DNA from: Sipunculus nudus
Taxonomy: Eukaryota > Annelida > Sipuncula > Golfingiida > Sipunculidae
Direction of reading: 5' to 3'
Assembly (NCBI GenBank): GCA_026874595.1
Contig: CM049310.1
Location: 7,688,001-7,752,000, forward strand
DNA: 64,000 bases
A model generated the notes under the pieces. It was not told where the DNA came from. It ran no database searches and worked only from the letters and a program-made list of their open reading frames with translations. Shown piece by piece: positions 63,376 to 64,000 of the stretch (its first letter is position 1; every line of letters begins with the position of its first letter). The translations under genes were made by a program, and so were the position numbers.

Positions 63376-63519
63376 AGCTGAAGGTAGCTTTCTCCCTGTT
63401 TGACAAGGACAGAGACGGCGCCATTACCGTAAATGAACTCAAGGCCGTCATCAAGTCGCTGAAGATCAAGATCAGTGACACAAATATTAACAAGCTGGTT
63501 GACAGATATGATTATAACG
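63376..63519 (+). CDS. CaM-array exon: module 4 EF1 and start of EF2
   Basis: A 144-nt exon, phase 1 to 1, acceptor ACTCTAG, donor GTGAGT. It reads ELKVAFSLFDKDRDGAITVN through a KIKISDTNINKL helix to YDYNG. The EF1 loop DKDRDGAITVNE is complete. The EF2 loop begins D-Y-N-G, with Asn at ligand 3. The rest of module 4 must lie to the right of the window. Confidence 0.92.
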
Positions 63520-64000
63520 GTGAGTTACAGTAGTCAGCATAACCTAATTTTAATGAACATCTCCAATCGCATCAGTTCCTTCCTATACACAGATTAATTA
63601 ATGTTAAGTATATTACTGTGGAAGTGGTTTTGTAAGCGGGGTTTAATTTTCGCGCTTTTAGCGGGAGCTAGATTTGGGCTAAAAATAAGAACGCGTAAAT
63701 CCGATGCGATCGTTCGGAAGATTACAGTGTTCTCGCCTGACACACAGACACGCCAAATTAACCATTTCCACAGTATACTGATATATAATATATGTCTAGG
63801 CACATTTTGTAGTACAGCAATTGCTAGTACTCTATATTTGAAACTCTTTTCCAATCTCATCAGATTCTTCCTATCCAAGAACCCTGAATGAAATCAACAC
63901 CAGCTGTCTGAAATAACATTTTCAGTTCCTATCAACTCTGACATAACCTATCTAAAATTTTCATTAAAATCCACACACAACCTTGCGCAGTATCTTGAAA
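63520..64000 (+). other. Intron after module 4 EF1
   Basis: No exon is visible before the window ends; the next expected exon should begin in phase 1 with the second half of an EF2 loop. Confidence 0.7.

Larger units (their letters stand above)
11011..63519 (+). other. Gene span: tandem calmodulin-like EF-hand protein (incomplete at 3' end)
   Basis: This is the inferred extent of one multi-exon gene. Exons from 33702 to 63519 all lie on the + strand, have AG acceptors and GT donors, and join in consistent phase into one reading frame. Joined, they give three full four-EF-hand modules and the start of a fourth, about 560 codons with no stop. The order of motifs within each module matches calmodulin: EF1, an intron inside the EF2 loop after D-x-D-G, EF3, then EF4 with an intron just before its E-F exit. 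Calmodulins bind Ca2+ through 12-residue loops and change shape to bind target helices; a Ca2+ sensor or buffer role here is inferred from family. No signal peptide or membrane segment is seen, so a soluble intracellular protein is likely. The 5' exon is tentative and the 3' end lies outside the window. Confidence 0.8.

Overview
This window looks like eukaryotic, AT-rich animal DNA. It has long introns with GT..AG splice sites, many microsatellites and dense non-autonomous repeats. Several repeats start with an AGCTCAGCTGA-type end followed by a (GTCC)n-like stretch, which I associate from general knowledge with mollusc (bivalve or gastropod) genomes. The organism assignment is an inference. 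No bacterial-style operon, rRNA, tRNA or CRISPR array is visible.

The one convincing gene is on the + strand and runs off the right edge. From 33702 to 63519 a series of exons can be joined by GT..AG splicing in consistent phase. They encode tandem calmodulin (CaM)-like modules of four EF-hands each. Module 1 is 33702-36882, module 2 is 39491-43416, module 3 is 52612-62714 preceded by 47559-47702, and module 4 starts at 63376. Short linker exons separate the modules (38587-38620; 43728-43760 plus 45489-45561; 63013-63046). Every module repeats one exon pattern: a 144-nt exon (phase 1 to 1) with EF1 and the first part of EF2; a 240-267-nt exon (phase 1 to 1) with the rest of EF2, EF3 and most of EF4; a 47-53-nt exon (phase 1 to 0); then linker exons ending in phase 1. 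The window therefore holds 12 complete EF-hands, a 13th loop and the start of a 14th. A candidate first coding exon at 11002-11044 would supply a CaM-length N-terminus (MADN...) across a 22.6-kb first intron. The joined coding sequence is about 560 codons and incomplete at the 3' end.

Layout: 1-3.4 kb, no gene, microsatellites and a possible SINE. 3.4-4.8 kb, a decayed non-LTR retrotransposon reverse transcriptase on the - strand, split by a 213-bp MITE with a 5-bp target duplication. 6.96-8.79 kb, a 27-bp minisatellite whose unit reads MASLLTSRS. 9.8-10.4 kb, an 18-bp minisatellite. 11.0 kb, candidate exon 1. 12.3-13.6 kb, nested repeats. 20.5-21.6 kb and 29.9-33.1 kb, members of the AGCTCAGCTGA family. 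33.7-63.5 kb, the CaM-array gene, whose introns carry paired repeats (47.8-49.8 with 56.9-58.5 kb; 53.0-55.6 with 59.3-62.0 kb), exon-like remnants at 51.25 and 51.33 kb, and a repeat whose end abuts a functional-looking splice acceptor at 52.6 kb.

The most interesting item is the CaM-array gene: a multi-module Ca2+ sensor in which some loops keep all ligands and others, especially EF4 of modules 2 and 3, have lost them.
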